64,000 nt of DNA from CAYZJR01 sp964503045 (GCA_964503045.1 CAZCZI010000034.1:1-64000); one strand, 5' to 3'. Counted from the first letter of the stretch, positions 24,724 through 34,094 are shown. Notes: generated by a model not told the origin, from the letters alone. Numbers and translations: made by a program.

Positions 24724-25218
24724 CTATTGTTTGGTCGGAGTATCGGAAGGACGCTCGTAGGAAGCGTTCATCTCGATAAACTGTCTGAGTTCTGCTTGAG
24801 ACTTGATCTCAGGCGCTACTTGAAGATCGGCGCCCTTGAAGATGTAGAGCGGATAAGTCGGTTTGGCGATATTGGAGTATGGAACCTGCTCTCGTTCCCG
24901 CTCCAGGCGCTCGACAAATTCTCGGTTGTCTTCCGTTGCCATTTGCACGAATTTGACGCCGATGAAGCTTGTAGGCAAGCCCTCTAGCATCGCTTTGTCG
25001 GCATTGCAGTCTTCCGGCTTGCACAGCTGAATGAGAACCTGTCCTGCCATCTCCGTTTCATATTGCGAAGGCGTCACCATTTTGATCTCGCTTGTAGCTT
25101 GATTGGCAGGTGAAGCCAGCGCGGGATGTGTCCTGGTGTCTTTAACGTCTGGCGTCAGAGAGAGTATCGCGGCGAGTGCGATGACTGCCAAAAGTGTCAT
25201 TAGTATCTTGTCTTTCAT
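24724..25218 (-). CDS. Secreted thioredoxin-like protein, 164 aa
   Basis: The N-terminus (KILMTLLAVIALAAILSLTP) is a signal peptide or anchor. The rest looks like a thioredoxin fold: strand VLIQLC followed by a spaced Cys pair CKPEDC, then the cis-Pro segment KPTYPLYIFKG and the final helix SQAELRQFIE. The Cys spacing (C-x4-C) is not the usual C-x2-C, so redox activity is uncertain. It is the first gene of a two-gene leftward unit with the CtpA-like protease and could act on the same periplasmic clients. Confidence 0.55.
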   Translation of the reverse strand: MKDKILMTLLAVIALAAILSLTPDVKDTRTHPALASPANQATSEIKMVTPSQYETEMAGQVLIQLCKPEDCNADKAMLEGLPTSFIGVKFVQMATEDNREFVERLEREREQVPYSNIAKPTYPLYIFKGADLQVAPEIKSQAELRQFIEMNASYERPSDTPTKQ

Positions 25219-25238
25219 AGTTCACCTCGATTTGAATT

Positions 25239-25273
25239 GAGCTTCTGCACGAGTAGTAGTCGCGCAGAAGCTC
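25239..25273 (-). terminator. Hairpin at the 3' end of the FadB-like gene
   Basis: A perfect ten-base stem GAGCTTCTGC/GCAGAAGCTC lies about 33 bases beyond the stop. No long T-run follows on the minus strand. Confidence 0.6.
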
Positions 25274-25305
25274 AGTTTGTGACGTTTGTTTTGTGGCGAT
25301 GGCGG

Positions 25306-27591
25306 TTATTGCTTCCAGTCGAAAATCGAAGAGCCGCTCTTAGCGCTTTGCTCCAAGGCGTCGCACGGAATGAAGTTCTTGCGCCAGTTGTTGCCTTGTG
25401 AGTCGTGCGTCTGGGCAACGTCTTTTGAGAGATCTACGAACGTTTTGACGCCGATTTGATCGATATGGGCAAGCGGACCACCAAGCGAGGCGGTGAAACC
25501 AGTGCTGATGACGAAGGCGAGATCGATGAGGAAGGCTTCCTTGACCACTTGCGCCTCGAGAATACGAACAGCTTCGTTTTCTATGGCGCCAATCAAGAAG
25601 GTCTGAATGGCCTCTGAAGACATCGTTTTTGTCGCTAATGCCGGGAGCAACTCTTTTAGGTCTGGATTGAGCACTGGCAGGCGCGTTTTTTCGTCACGTT
25701 GCAGCCGATCGTTTTCCCACATGTAGAAGCCGCGACCGCTTTTGCGACCGAGGTTGCCTCTTTCTACGAGCTTGGCGATCACATCACTGTCCGGAAGCGC
25801 CAAGCGAATACCATGTGCTTCCGACATTGTTCTGGCTACGCTCGCGACTATGTCGAGTCCGACATAGTCCATGAGCTCGATTGGACCCATAGGCATTCCG
25901 AAGTTGAGAATGGCTTTGTCCAGTGACGAGGGCGAGACGCCTTCGGACAACATGCAGCTTGATACCACCAGATACGGTGCCAGAATGGCGTTGACGATGA
26001 ATCCGGGGTAGTCTCGACATGGAAGCGCAACTTTGCCCATGGCGCCGGCAAATGCGATTGCTGTGGCCATGGTTTCGTGGCTCGTTTTTTCGGTGGTCGG
26101 AATCTCCACTAGACCCATCTGGCTCACCGGGTTGAAGAAGTGCATGCCCGCAAAGTTCTCCGGATACTGTACAGCCGATGAGAGTTGGCGCAAAGAAAGA
26201 GCGGAGGTGTTCGAGAAGATGAAGTAAGGGGTTGCTTTGGCGCGTTGTTGCATGACCTCATCGATCATGCGGTAGCAGTTTGCCTTGGCGTGGTAGTGCT
26301 CGAGCACCGCTTCGATTACAACGTCGCAATCGACAAGAGCGCTGTAACTGGTTGCAGTTGTGAGCTTGGCTAGCTTGGCGCTCGCATCTTCCTCGGTGGT
26401 TTTGCGGGATTTGACTCGAGAGGCCATCAATGCAGCAATGGCGTTTCTTGCCTTTTCCAAAAACTCCTCTTTCACGTCAATGAGCAGCACCTGTTCGATT
26501 TCGTCCGAGAATATCGCCTCGAAAGCGATTTCTCGTCCCATGACTCCGGCACCCACTACACCAACCGATTTGAAGGGTTGCGGCGTGACACCCTCGACCA
26601 GCCTCTTTGTGCGGCTTCGGTTCAGAAAGAGCGAAACCAGATTGCGCGCTTCCGACGACATCGCCAACTTTGCAAACTCAGCCGACTCGAATGCTAGCGC
26701 CTCGGGCAAAGGCATAAGTAGGGTCTTGAGTGCTATATTGGCCGCTTTCCACGGAGCGCAATAGCCTCTCGATTTCCTTTTGATCTCAGCCACGACCTTT
26801 TGCGCGGTAAAGTTATGCAGCAAAGCGCCAAGCTTGCGCTTGGTCGCTTTTGGTTTGCTTTGCGCGATTGAGTTCTTTAGGTTGAGAATTCCGCCCACAA
26901 TGCGTTCACTTGCAGGAGCGTGGGCGGTCTTTTTGACAGGCTTTCTGGCATGCCCCGGGTTCAGTGCCAGTCTTTCGGCCTGGGCGATTAGCTCGTCTTT
27001 CGAGCAGATCTCATCGACGATTCCGTTGGAAAACGCTTCGGCGGCACCCATGTCCGAGCCTGAAGCAATCATTTTCACGGCAGTCAATGTGTCAGTGATT
27101 CTCGGAAGCAAAACGCAGCCACCGAAGCCGGGAGCGACTCCCAACCTCACTTCTGGCAGACCCAATACCACTTTGATGTCGTTCGAGGCAATGCGACGGG
27201 TGCACCAGAGAGCAAGTTCCAAGCCACCACCTTTGCAGGCGCCGTTGATGGCAGCGACTGTGGGAACGCCCAACATTCGCAACTTGCCAAAAGTTTCTTT
27301 GGCTTTTTGTGTTTTTGCAAATGAATCCGTCGTCGACAGCCGTTGAAGCTCCTGAATTTCGTTGACGTCGGCCCCGGCTATGAAGGCCGAAGGTTTTGCC
27401 GAAGTTATGATCAGTCCTTTGAGTGTGGCATCATTAGCCAGCCAATTGAGTATCGCGTCCAGCTCGAGAATCACTTCCAATTTGAGAACGTTCACTTTTC
27501 CTGGTACGTCAAGCCACAAGACTTTTACACCGGATGCTAATGTCTCGATTCGGAAGAACTGATGAGTTGTTGTCGTGGTCTTTTCGTTCAT
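25306..27591 (-). CDS. fadB: Bifunctional enoyl-CoA hydratase / 3-hydroxyacyl-CoA dehydrogenase (FadB/FadJ-type)
   Basis: About 761 residues, slightly longer than the usual 715-730. The N-terminal crotonase domain holds the oxyanion loop AFIAGADV, GACKGGGLELALW and GLPEVRLGVAPGFGG, with both catalytic glutamates. The central NAD-binding domain begins VGVVGAGVMGREIAF, and MHFFNPVSQM carries the catalytic His. It does steps two and three of beta-oxidation. The stop of the thiolase gene is one base from this ATG, so translation is coupled and the two proteins probably form the trifunctional complex. The FadB versus FadJ choice is not certain. Confidence 0.95.
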   Translation of the reverse strand: MNEKTTTTTHQFFRIETLASGVKVLWLDVPGKVNVLKLEVILELDAILNWLANDATLKGLIITSAKPSAFIAGADVNEIQELQRLSTTDSFAKTQKAKETFGKLRMLGVPTVAAINGACKGGGLELALWCTRRIASNDIKVVLGLPEVRLGVAPGFGGCVLLPRITDTLTAVKMIASGSDMGAAEAFSNGIVDEICSKDELIAQAERLALNPGHARKPVKKTAHAPASERIVGGILNLKNSIAQSKPKATKRKLGALLHNFTAQKVVAEIKRKSRGYCAPWKAANIALKTLLMPLPEALAFESAEFAKLAMSSEARNLVSLFLNRSRTKRLVEGVTPQPFKSVGVVGAGVMGREIAFEAIFSDEIEQVLLIDVKEEFLEKARNAIAALMASRVKSRKTTEEDASAKLAKLTTATSYSALVDCDVVIEAVLEHYHAKANCYRMIDEVMQQRAKATPYFIFSNTSALSLRQLSSAVQYPENFAGMHFFNPVSQMGLVEIPTTEKTSHETMATAIAFAGAMGKVALPCRDYPGFIVNAILAPYLVVSSCMLSEGVSPSSLDKAILNFGMPMGPIELMDYVGLDIVASVARTMSEAHGIRLALPDSDVIAKLVERGNLGRKSGRGFYMWENDRLQRDEKTRLPVLNPDLKELLPALATKTMSSEAIQTFLIGAIENEAVRILEAQVVKEAFLIDLAFVISTGFTASLGGPLAHIDQIGVKTFVDLSKDVAQTHDSQGNNWRKNFIPCDALEQSAKSGSSIFDWKQ

Positions 27592-27592
27592 G

Positions 27593-28861
27593 TCATACAC
27601 CATATTTGGTTGCATTTGTCGAGCGCCTAATCAGACATGCTGCTCCCTGTCCTCCTCCTACGCACAACGTCGCCACCGCCAAGCCCTTGCTTTCAATTTC
27701 AAGCTCTATTGCGGCCGTCGCGATGATGCGCGCGCCAGTCATGCCCAGAGGGTGGCTGAGTGAGATTCCGGAACCATTGTGGTTGACCTTCTCTTGATCA
27801 ATTTCGAGCAGCTTGATGCAGGCGTGTGCCTGAGCAGCGAATGCCTCGTTGAGCTCGAAGTAGTCGATATCTGAGATGTCGAGCGAGTTTTGAGCAAGCA
27901 GTTTGCGCACGGCGGCGACTGGTCCCAGCCCCATGGAGTGCGCCTGCCTGCCGATGAAGGCGAAGTCGACTATTTCGGCAATTGGCTCTATGCCGAGGGC
28001 ACTTGCCATTTCCTCGCTACAAAGGACCAGAGCGCAGGCGCCGTCACCCATGCCGCTGGCATTACCGGCCGTGACGATGCCTGTGCCGGCCTGGTCTTTG
28101 AGTCTGGAGAGGGTTTCGATGTCGGTTTGTCGTGGGTGTTCATCTGTGTCGACAATGCCAGAGCCCGTTATCACAAGCGGTTCGATCTCGCGTGTGAAAC
28201 GTCCACTCTTGATGGCGGCCAAGGCGTTAGACTGAGAGCGTGCAGCCAAAGAGTCGGCTTCCGCTCGAGTAACACCAGCAATGTCGGCCACGATCTGCGC
28301 TGTCTTGATCATGTTGAGAGTTGCCGGGTCGCCGGCCAGATGCCTGGGGCCCAGGGAAGTTTCTGCCAGACCGAAGAAAGGAAGCGGTCCATATGTTTTG
28401 AAGTACTTTCGCAAAAACTTCGGTGATTTCTGTGTCAACCACTTGTTTAGCCCCCGGTAGCGGGAGTGTCCTGATACCATGAGCGGTACCAGAGACATCG
28501 ACTCGACACCGACGGCAATTCCCAGGCTCGCCTCCGCATTTCTAATGGCAGACCAGACCGCGTGCGTTGCTGTCATTCCGGAGGCGCACTGATGTTGAAT
28601 CGTGTACGCTACCGAGCTGTCCGGTATCCCGGCAAGTTGAGCCGCTACCCGTGCTGTGTTGGGCTCGAAATATGATTGAACTGCATGGCCCGCCACGATT
28701 ACGTCTATCTGACTCGCGTTTACAAGTCGTGCTCGCTTGAGAGCGCTCTCGATGACGTGTGCGGCCAACTGGCTGGCGGTGAGACTTCTAAGCTTGCCGC
28801 CCAACTTTCCAATCGGAGTTCGGCTCATCGAAATGAGCACGACTTTGTGTTTGTCTTGCAT
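27593..28861 (-). CDS. fadA: Acetyl-CoA acyltransferase (beta-oxidation thiolase)
   Basis: 422 residues, normal for thiolases. The nucleophilic Cys lies in IQHQCASGMTATHA. ELNEAFAAQA and GSGISLSHPLGMTGAR carry the conserved Asn/His, and the C-terminal Cys is in CVGGGQGAAC. It cuts 3-ketoacyl-CoA with CoA to give acetyl-CoA, the last step of beta-oxidation. It lies directly upstream of the FadB-like gene and downstream of the acyl-CoA dehydrogenase, all leftward. Confidence 0.95.
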   Translation of the reverse strand: MQDKHKVVLISMSRTPIGKLGGKLRSLTASQLAAHVIESALKRARLVNASQIDVIVAGHAVQSYFEPNTARVAAQLAGIPDSSVAYTIQHQCASGMTATHAVWSAIRNAEASLGIAVGVESMSLVPLMVSGHSRYRGLNKWLTQKSPKFLRKYFKTYGPLPFFGLAETSLGPRHLAGDPATLNMIKTAQIVADIAGVTRAEADSLAARSQSNALAAIKSGRFTREIEPLVITGSGIVDTDEHPRQTDIETLSRLKDQAGTGIVTAGNASGMGDGACALVLCSEEMASALGIEPIAEIVDFAFIGRQAHSMGLGPVAAVRKLLAQNSLDISDIDYFELNEAFAAQAHACIKLLEIDQEKVNHNGSGISLSHPLGMTGARIIATAAIELEIESKGLAVATLCVGGGQGAACLIRRSTNATKYGV

Positions 28862-28907
28862 GGCTTTACTCGCTTTTAATATTGAGTTTCTTGTGGTGAG
28901 TCAGGGT

Positions 28908-28940
28908 GCTGCCTGATGACGTCTTAAAGACTGAGGCAGC
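28908..28940 (-). terminator. Hairpin between acyl-CoA dehydrogenase and thiolase genes
   Basis: GCTGCCT/AGGCAGC stem in a 109-base spacer. It may act as a partial terminator or an RNA-stability element that sets the ratio of the two enzymes. There is no T-run on the minus strand. Confidence 0.4.
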
Positions 28941-28970
28941 GTTTCTGATTCGAGGTTGTGTAGATCGAGC

Positions 28971-30941
28971 TCAGTACGGTCTGAGTATCGAGCCGGGATG
29001 AACCGACCTTATTTGTCTGAAGTCGTCATTCAAAATATGGCCGGCTAAAACGTCGACTGCCAGGCGATAGCGTTTGGCGGTGCGTACCTCCGAAGACAAA
29101 AGACAACGCAGCTCAAGACACAGAAGATCAAGGGCGCACAATGTCGGTTGATCTTTCGACCACGCCGCTTGCCTGGAAGCCGCGATAGCGCACAGCATGG
29201 CGACGATGTTGGTAAGCGGCTCATACAGCCCTTCCAGCATTATGATGTCTTCGTCAGCCAATCGTTCTTGATTGACCAGCAAAGTTCGCACAAAGTTCTT
29301 TCTCCACTTAAACCAGGCTCGGTTGGCAAATTGGAGATGTTCCGAAAACCTGTCGTCGAGACCGACGAAAGTGGAATCGTTGAGGGTTTGAGTTTCGCTG
29401 GAGGCGATGAAACCGACAAGATCCATGAATTTAGCGGAGATTTCGCTGCGGTTGGCTTTGAGCTTGGAGCGCCTCGTCCACACATAGCGCAGAGTTTTTA
29501 CTGTTGCACCCACCGAGCTCAGGTTGACCTTTTTCAAGTCCACATCGGACTGGGCGAGAACCTTCATCAGAGGCTTGAGCAGGTCTTCACCAAACGCCTT
29601 GGCCAGTGCCTTCACGCAAGCTTTTCCCAGCATCGGGTTGGGGCCTTCGTACACGCTCGATACGAGATCGTCGGCAAGGTTGTCGCCGATTGTGTGTCCT
29701 TGAAGTACGAAGCGGCCACCGTGGGTAAACATACCAAGCTCGGTGGAGCAACGTCTGAGCCAGTCAGTGGCTTTGGTTTTGGCGATCATCGACGATACGT
29801 CTGCCTGATAACCAGCGTCAATCAAAGAGGCCGACCAATCGACCAGGCAATCGGCTCCTGCAATGTACGCTGCTTGCAGAGCGAGCAGATATCTGATGTA
29901 TTCGCGCTCGGCGAGCGGCTTGCCGAAGGTCTCGCGAAATTTTACCCAGGGAATGCAGCTCGACAAGATTTTGCGCATTCGGCATGCAGCCGTGGCTGCT
30001 ACAGCGAACCTTCCGTCATCGAGATCGTGAAAGATAATCGACAGCCCGTCTCCTTCAAGAAGGTTTCTTTTGGGGACGCGCAGACCATTGAAGACAAGTC
30101 CTTTGTTGTGAATCTGCCTGAGTGCGTGAATTCCGTAGTTGACGATTCTGAATTCGGCGCTGTCGTTGTCGGGCAACTTTGTGATAAGCACTCTAAGCTT
30201 GTCGTCAATGGCCAAAAACAGGGCCACGACATGTCCGTACCAAGCATTGGAGATGAAAAGCTTCTCGCCGAAGACAACCACATCGTCTCCATCGATCACA
30301 CCGTATGTTTTGACCTTGGTGATGTTGCATCCGACATGTGGCTCAGTACCTGCAAAACCAGACCGCAGTACTCCCTGAGCAAGTGGCACGAGAAATTCGG
30401 TTCGTTGCGCGTCAGAGCCTCTCAGGATAAGAGGACCGGCTGCTCCTATCAATCGCTCGATTGAGAGAAGTCCGCCCAGTATCTCGGCGCATTCACTGCC
30501 CATGGCCGTGATGGCGCGGCCTAGAAAAAACTTGGAAGCCGAGGCTCCGCCCCATTTCTTCGGCACCGGCAGTCCCCAATAGCCTGCCTGAGCCAAGTCA
30601 CTTATTACTGCTTGGGCGACCTTGCCTTCCGTGTCCAAAAGCGTTCCCGCTTGCATGTGCTTGGAAGCTTGCTCGATGCTTGCCTTGAGAATCGCGGCCG
30701 CGGTTGAGTTGTGAAGCTCTGATTGGTCGGACTGACAGGCGAAGAGTCTAAGCGGTAGACGGCGACTGAGAAGAGCGATTTGAATGGCTCCGGGCCGCAT
30801 ACGCCCTTCGTCGGCGTTGGTCTGGGCTCTATCGACGGTCGTGACGGTGTCGATCTCTTCTTGGGTCTTGCCGGACTTTCTCAGTGCTTCTGCAATCAGA
30901 TCGATATCGTGCGATGACGGGCTGGTGTCGTGTGTGTTCAT
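28971..30941 (-). CDS. Acyl-CoA dehydrogenase family protein (FadE-like)
   Basis: 656 residues, longer than the ~380 of common acyl-CoA dehydrogenases because of an N-terminal ~90 and a C-terminal ~170-residue extension. Family marks: GYWGLPVPKKWGG, SGFAGTEPHVGCNI (FAD/substrate loop), VFGEKLFISNAWYG, RETFGKPLAEREYIRYLLA, LGMFTHGGRF and SVYEGPNPML with the catalytic Glu. It does the first, FAD-linked step of beta-oxidation; electrons would go to ETF. It is followed downstream by thiolase and FadB genes. The N-terminal ~60 residues are polar and do not look like a signal peptide. Confidence 0.92.
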   Translation of the reverse strand: MNTHDTSPSSHDIDLIAEALRKSGKTQEEIDTVTTVDRAQTNADEGRMRPGAIQIALLSRRLPLRLFACQSDQSELHNSTAAAILKASIEQASKHMQAGTLLDTEGKVAQAVISDLAQAGYWGLPVPKKWGGASASKFFLGRAITAMGSECAEILGGLLSIERLIGAAGPLILRGSDAQRTEFLVPLAQGVLRSGFAGTEPHVGCNITKVKTYGVIDGDDVVVFGEKLFISNAWYGHVVALFLAIDDKLRVLITKLPDNDSAEFRIVNYGIHALRQIHNKGLVFNGLRVPKRNLLEGDGLSIIFHDLDDGRFAVAATAACRMRKILSSCIPWVKFRETFGKPLAEREYIRYLLALQAAYIAGADCLVDWSASLIDAGYQADVSSMIAKTKATDWLRRCSTELGMFTHGGRFVLQGHTIGDNLADDLVSSVYEGPNPMLGKACVKALAKAFGEDLLKPLMKVLAQSDVDLKKVNLSSVGATVKTLRYVWTRRSKLKANRSEISAKFMDLVGFIASSETQTLNDSTFVGLDDRFSEHLQFANRAWFKWRKNFVRTLLVNQERLADEDIIMLEGLYEPLTNIVAMLCAIAASRQAAWSKDQPTLCALDLLCLELRCLLSSEVRTAKRYRLAVDVLAGHILNDDFRQIRSVHPGSILRPY

Positions 30942-30963
30942 TTGGAAAGTCCCATGATTGGGA

Positions 30964-30991
30964 GCAGGGCTTGCACTGTTTCAAGCCCTGC
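30964..30991 (-). terminator. Hairpin beyond the SbmA/ABCD-like transporter gene
   Basis: A perfect ten-base stem GCAGGGCTTG/CAAGCCCTGC. It lies about 25 bases beyond the transporter stop and 23 bases before the acyl-CoA dehydrogenase start. It lacks a T-run, so it may give only partial termination. Confidence 0.5.
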
Positions 30992-31015
30992 CGTGTTTGA
31001 TGCTTATCGCATGGT

Positions 31016-32131
31016 CTAGGTCGCTCGAGGCTTTCTCGAAAAGAGCTGCCAGAAGGCGCTCCGGACAGTGGAAACCTGATTCCGGCAGATTAGGGGTTCG
31101 CTGTCTGACTCGTATTGCGCGAAGTCCAGCGCTTCCAGAAACGCGTGCAACCTATTTACGAGCGCTGCATAACCGCTTAAGGCGTTGAATTGGGAGACAA
31201 TCAGAGTCATCGCTCCAAAGATCGCCTGGAAGGCCATGGTAGCGCGGGTAATATCACCGAATTCCATTCCTCCTGCAAAAAAGATGGGAGCAGCCAGTGC
31301 CGCTGGAATGATTACCGGCAGAAGGTTGAATCCGGTTGTGAAAAACGCTAAGTTGCGGTTGAGCATCATAATCGCTTCGAGATTCGCTATGGAAACTGAC
31401 AGCGCTGAGACTATCTTGCCTTTCGCCTCCTGTTCTCTAGATGCTCCGCCTTGGGCGATGATATACGCGTCTCTTCTGACATCGAGCAGGCTCGAGCGGA
31501 AGTCCCCCTCGAGTCTGAGATGATCGTCGTTCAACCTCGGCAACAGCCTGCCAAACTTCAAGGTCAGGTAGCAGCCGGCAATTGAGTAGCCGATTACGAC
31601 AAGCCAAGAAAGCTTTGAAATGTGCCAGAGCACAAACGAGAAGGTGATCACGTTGATGCAAGCATCAATGACGCTTATGGTCAGCCCGACAGACATGTTG
31701 CAGAACGAGTCTATGTCCTGCATTCTGGCGTCCGGATTGTCTATCTCCTCTTTATTGGTCAGTTTGACGTATGCCCTGTGGCTGAAGTACTTCTCTAGAA
31801 GATGTTCGGTGAACCACTTTCGCCACACTAACGCCAGCTTGGTTCGCTGAGCCTGGTAGAAGGCGATGATTGGGGTTGCCATAACGATGGCCAGGAGATA
31901 GAGAGCAAGCCAGCCATACGCGCCGACCTGATTTCGGTGCTCTAGTGCTGTCATGAAGTTGCCGGCAATGCTGTTGGTCCAGACATTTACCAGTGCGACA
32001 GCAACGAGAAGGCTGATAATAGAAAATAACAGCCTCTGGGCCCGAAAGCGTTGTTGCGAGACCCAGAAAGGCTTTCCGATCTTCAATAGCCGTGCTATCG
32101 GCTCTGATTTGCTTTTCATGGCAGACACCAT
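31016..32131 (-). CDS. SbmA/BacA or ABCD-like transporter membrane domain without an ATPase domain
   Basis: About 371 residues with some six membrane helices. It holds the signature of ABCD (peroxisomal fatty-acyl) and SbmA/BacA membrane domains: VWRKWFTEHLLEKYFSHRAY then EEIDNPDARMQDID. An EAA-like segment follows (VRRDAYIIAQGGASREQEA). The protein ends after the last helix; there is no Walker A, signature or Walker B motif, and no separate ATPase gene is adjacent. SbmA/BacA are known to work without an ATPase domain, on the proton gradient, and BacA affects very-long-chain fatty acids. Here it sits among patatin and beta-oxidation genes, which suggests fatty-acid or acyl-CoA import. The start at 32131 follows GGAGTG. 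Confidence 0.85.
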   Translation of the reverse strand: MVSAMKSKSEPIARLLKIGKPFWVSQQRFRAQRLLFSIISLLVAVALVNVWTNSIAGNFMTALEHRNQVGAYGWLALYLLAIVMATPIIAFYQAQRTKLALVWRKWFTEHLLEKYFSHRAYVKLTNKEEIDNPDARMQDIDSFCNMSVGLTISVIDACINVITFSFVLWHISKLSWLVVIGYSIAGCYLTLKFGRLLPRLNDDHLRLEGDFRSSLLDVRRDAYIIAQGGASREQEAKGKIVSALSVSIANLEAIMMLNRNLAFFTTGFNLLPVIIPAALAAPIFFAGGMEFGDITRATMAFQAIFGAMTLIVSQFNALSGYAALVNRLHAFLEALDFAQYESDSEPLICRNQVSTVRSAFWQLFSRKPRAT

Positions 32132-32202
32132 TTGTAGTGGCACTCCGCGTCGTTGCGTCCTGCAAGGCATGGAGTACCAGCGCTCATGCGCTATTGAACG
32201 AA

Positions 32203-32223
32203 ACAGTCCTTAGCTGGGACTGT
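32203..32223 (-). terminator. Small hairpin beyond the DUF502 gene
   Basis: ACAGTCC/GGACTGT stem between the DUF502 stop and the transporter gene start. Confidence 0.4.
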
Positions 32224-32281
32224 GCTTAACGTATCTAAGGCATCGCGGACTCCTTCTCGAAATTGCCGTGGGTTGTATCGA

Positions 32282-32926
32282 TCAGCTGTCACCAATGGTG
32301 AGGCTTTTCGGTGCAACCATGGAAACCGAGAGATAGAATTGGATTCCCTCCTCGATAGTCATGCCGGGATCTAACGCCAGTCGCTGAGGAATCAGAGGCA
32401 GCGCCTGAATACCGGTAGGAGGGTTGGGAATCACCGTTTTGAGAAACGTGGAGGATACCCCGGACCGGTCGATTATCTGGACCTTGCCAGTGACGAACGC
32501 CAAAGTGTAGACATCGGGGTAGGGATAAGGAACTAGCACTACGCCTTCGAATTTAGCACTTTCGGCATTTTCGAAAAAGTTGCTGATTTTTCTGGCGTTG
32601 CGATAGACGGCACCGACAGCAGGAATCCTGGCGATGGCGCCCTCCATGAGGTGGGCTATGGACTTGCCCCAGTGGAAGGAAACAAACGAGCCTACCAAGG
32701 CAAGCACGATCACCATCAAGACCAGGCTCAGCCCAGGCACGTGGCCGCCTGCAAACGGGCCAACCAAAAGGGCTTCCGGTGTAAAAAGGCGAACCAGCGC
32801 TCTTGCCACTGGTCCCATTACCGCGTCGGCGACGTTGAAGACCAGCCCGGCAAGCCAGACGGTCAAGACTAGTGGGATGCTCCAGAGCAGGCCCTTCCAC
32901 AGAATGCCTTTGAAAGAGAGATTCAT
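32282..32926 (-). CDS. DUF502 family membrane protein
   Basis: 214 residues. Two membrane helices near the N-terminus (LLWSIPLVLTVWLAGLVFNV and LSLVLMVIVLALVGSFVSFH) are followed by IPAVGAVYRNARKISNFF and VPYPYPDVYTLAFVTG, the typical DUF502 course. Function of the family is unknown; it is common in bacteria and plant chloroplasts. It lies 61 bases downstream of the patatin gene, in the same direction, within the lipid-use block. Confidence 0.88.
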   Translation of the reverse strand: MNLSFKGILWKGLLWSIPLVLTVWLAGLVFNVADAVMGPVARALVRLFTPEALLVGPFAGGHVPGLSLVLMVIVLALVGSFVSFHWGKSIAHLMEGAIARIPAVGAVYRNARKISNFFENAESAKFEGVVLVPYPYPDVYTLAFVTGKVQIIDRSGVSSTFLKTVIPNPPTGIQALPLIPQRLALDPGMTIEEGIQFYLSVSMVAPKSLTIGDS

Positions 32927-32987
32927 ATTTGACCTCGAATAGTCGATGTTGATTGTTCACGAGCCGCGAACAAGTGTTGGTGGGATG

Positions 32988-34046
32988 TCAAATCACTCCA
33001 TAATCAGACAACAGTTTTTCCATGCGTTGAGAGGAGTCCTCCTGGCCTCTCCTGGACTCACTCTGAATTGCCCTAAACTCGGACAAAACTGCACGCACAA
33101 CGCTCGCGTCGCTTTGGGAGATAAAGCCAGCCTCAAGCAATGCATGAAAGGCACTTTCGTACCCGATCATGATTGCCTGCCACTTCTGATTGCAATTGAG
33201 ATCGAATTGCAGCGAGCGAATGTGGGTTACCGGTGCCTCTACGAGAATCACCCCGTCTTCGCGTGGACCTGTTGGCGTGACTTTACGTACCCTGTAGATC
33301 CGGCGCCAGGCTTGACGCAATCGATTGAGCGTTGGTCCCGTGTCGTCTCCGACGTTGAGTGCTATTACAATTCCTCGATCGGCACCGTATATGACACCGG
33401 GTATGGAGGCGGGGCATCTCCCTTCGACTCCTAATCCTCCGTCGAAGAGAACCAGCTCCCTTTGTTCTAGTTGTATGACGGCAGCGTCGAGCACTCCTGG
33501 AATGGCGCAGCTGCCGCAGATTGCATCAGAGAGGTCGACAGCGGTGGGCGAAATTTTACTTGTTTCGCCGTTGTTTTTCAGTTCGATAACGGCGTCCTCA
33601 GTGAAGATTATGCTGCGAGAACTCTCGACAGCCATGGTCCAGTATCCGCTTGGCCAGCTTTCGCTAAACGACTTGATGTATTGGCCTATCTTCTTGGCGC
33701 TGAATACACCTTTTCTTGGACGTCTCGATGCGACAGGAGCATCTGTTGCTGCAATTAGATATGCACGAAAGATGGCCATCGTAGATCCGTGTCTGGTCAA
33801 AAGCTTGCTGAAGTCTACTTCCATAGCCTCTTTTACCAGCCGAGACGGAGCGAGATTCAAGGACAGCAATGCGGCAACTATTGAACCTCCGCTCACACCG
33901 CCAATAGACTTCAAGTTTGTAAGGCCGACTTGCCTGATCAGTAGGTAAAAACCGATCCCGGCGAGAATGGCGCGAGATCCGCCGCTGCCGAAAACCAGAT
34001 GCAGCGGCCTTCGTGAGCCGTCCGGCTCTTGTGTTTGAGTTGACAT
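32988..34046 (-). CDS. Patatin-like phospholipase
   Basis: 352 residues. The family anion hole FGSGGSRAI lies at the start of the domain. The nucleophile elbow GGVSGGS carries the catalytic Ser, and LFDGGLGVEG carries the catalytic Asp, so the Ser-Asp dyad is intact. Patatins release fatty acids from phospholipids or other acyl lipids. There is no signal peptide, so it should act inside the cell. Downstream genes encode a membrane protein, an SbmA/ABCD-like transporter and beta-oxidation enzymes, which would use the released fatty acids. The C-terminal ~90 residues are helical and outside the core fold. Confidence 0.93.
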   Translation of the reverse strand: MSTQTQEPDGSRRPLHLVFGSGGSRAILAGIGFYLLIRQVGLTNLKSIGGVSGGSIVAALLSLNLAPSRLVKEAMEVDFSKLLTRHGSTMAIFRAYLIAATDAPVASRRPRKGVFSAKKIGQYIKSFSESWPSGYWTMAVESSRSIIFTEDAVIELKNNGETSKISPTAVDLSDAICGSCAIPGVLDAAVIQLEQRELVLFDGGLGVEGRCPASIPGVIYGADRGIVIALNVGDDTGPTLNRLRQAWRRIYRVRKVTPTGPREDGVILVEAPVTHIRSLQFDLNCNQKWQAIMIGYESAFHALLEAGFISQSDASVVRAVLSEFRAIQSESRRGQEDSSQRMEKLLSDYGVI

Positions 34047-34094
34047 TGCTGTGTTCCTAATCTTCGTGTTACAGAAAGGCTAGGCGCTTTGCGT

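Noticed and set aside
29148..30464. A ~440-codon frame antisense to the acyl-CoA dehydrogenase gene
   Set aside because: No domain or ribosome site; the opposite strand encodes a clear acyl-CoA dehydrogenase.
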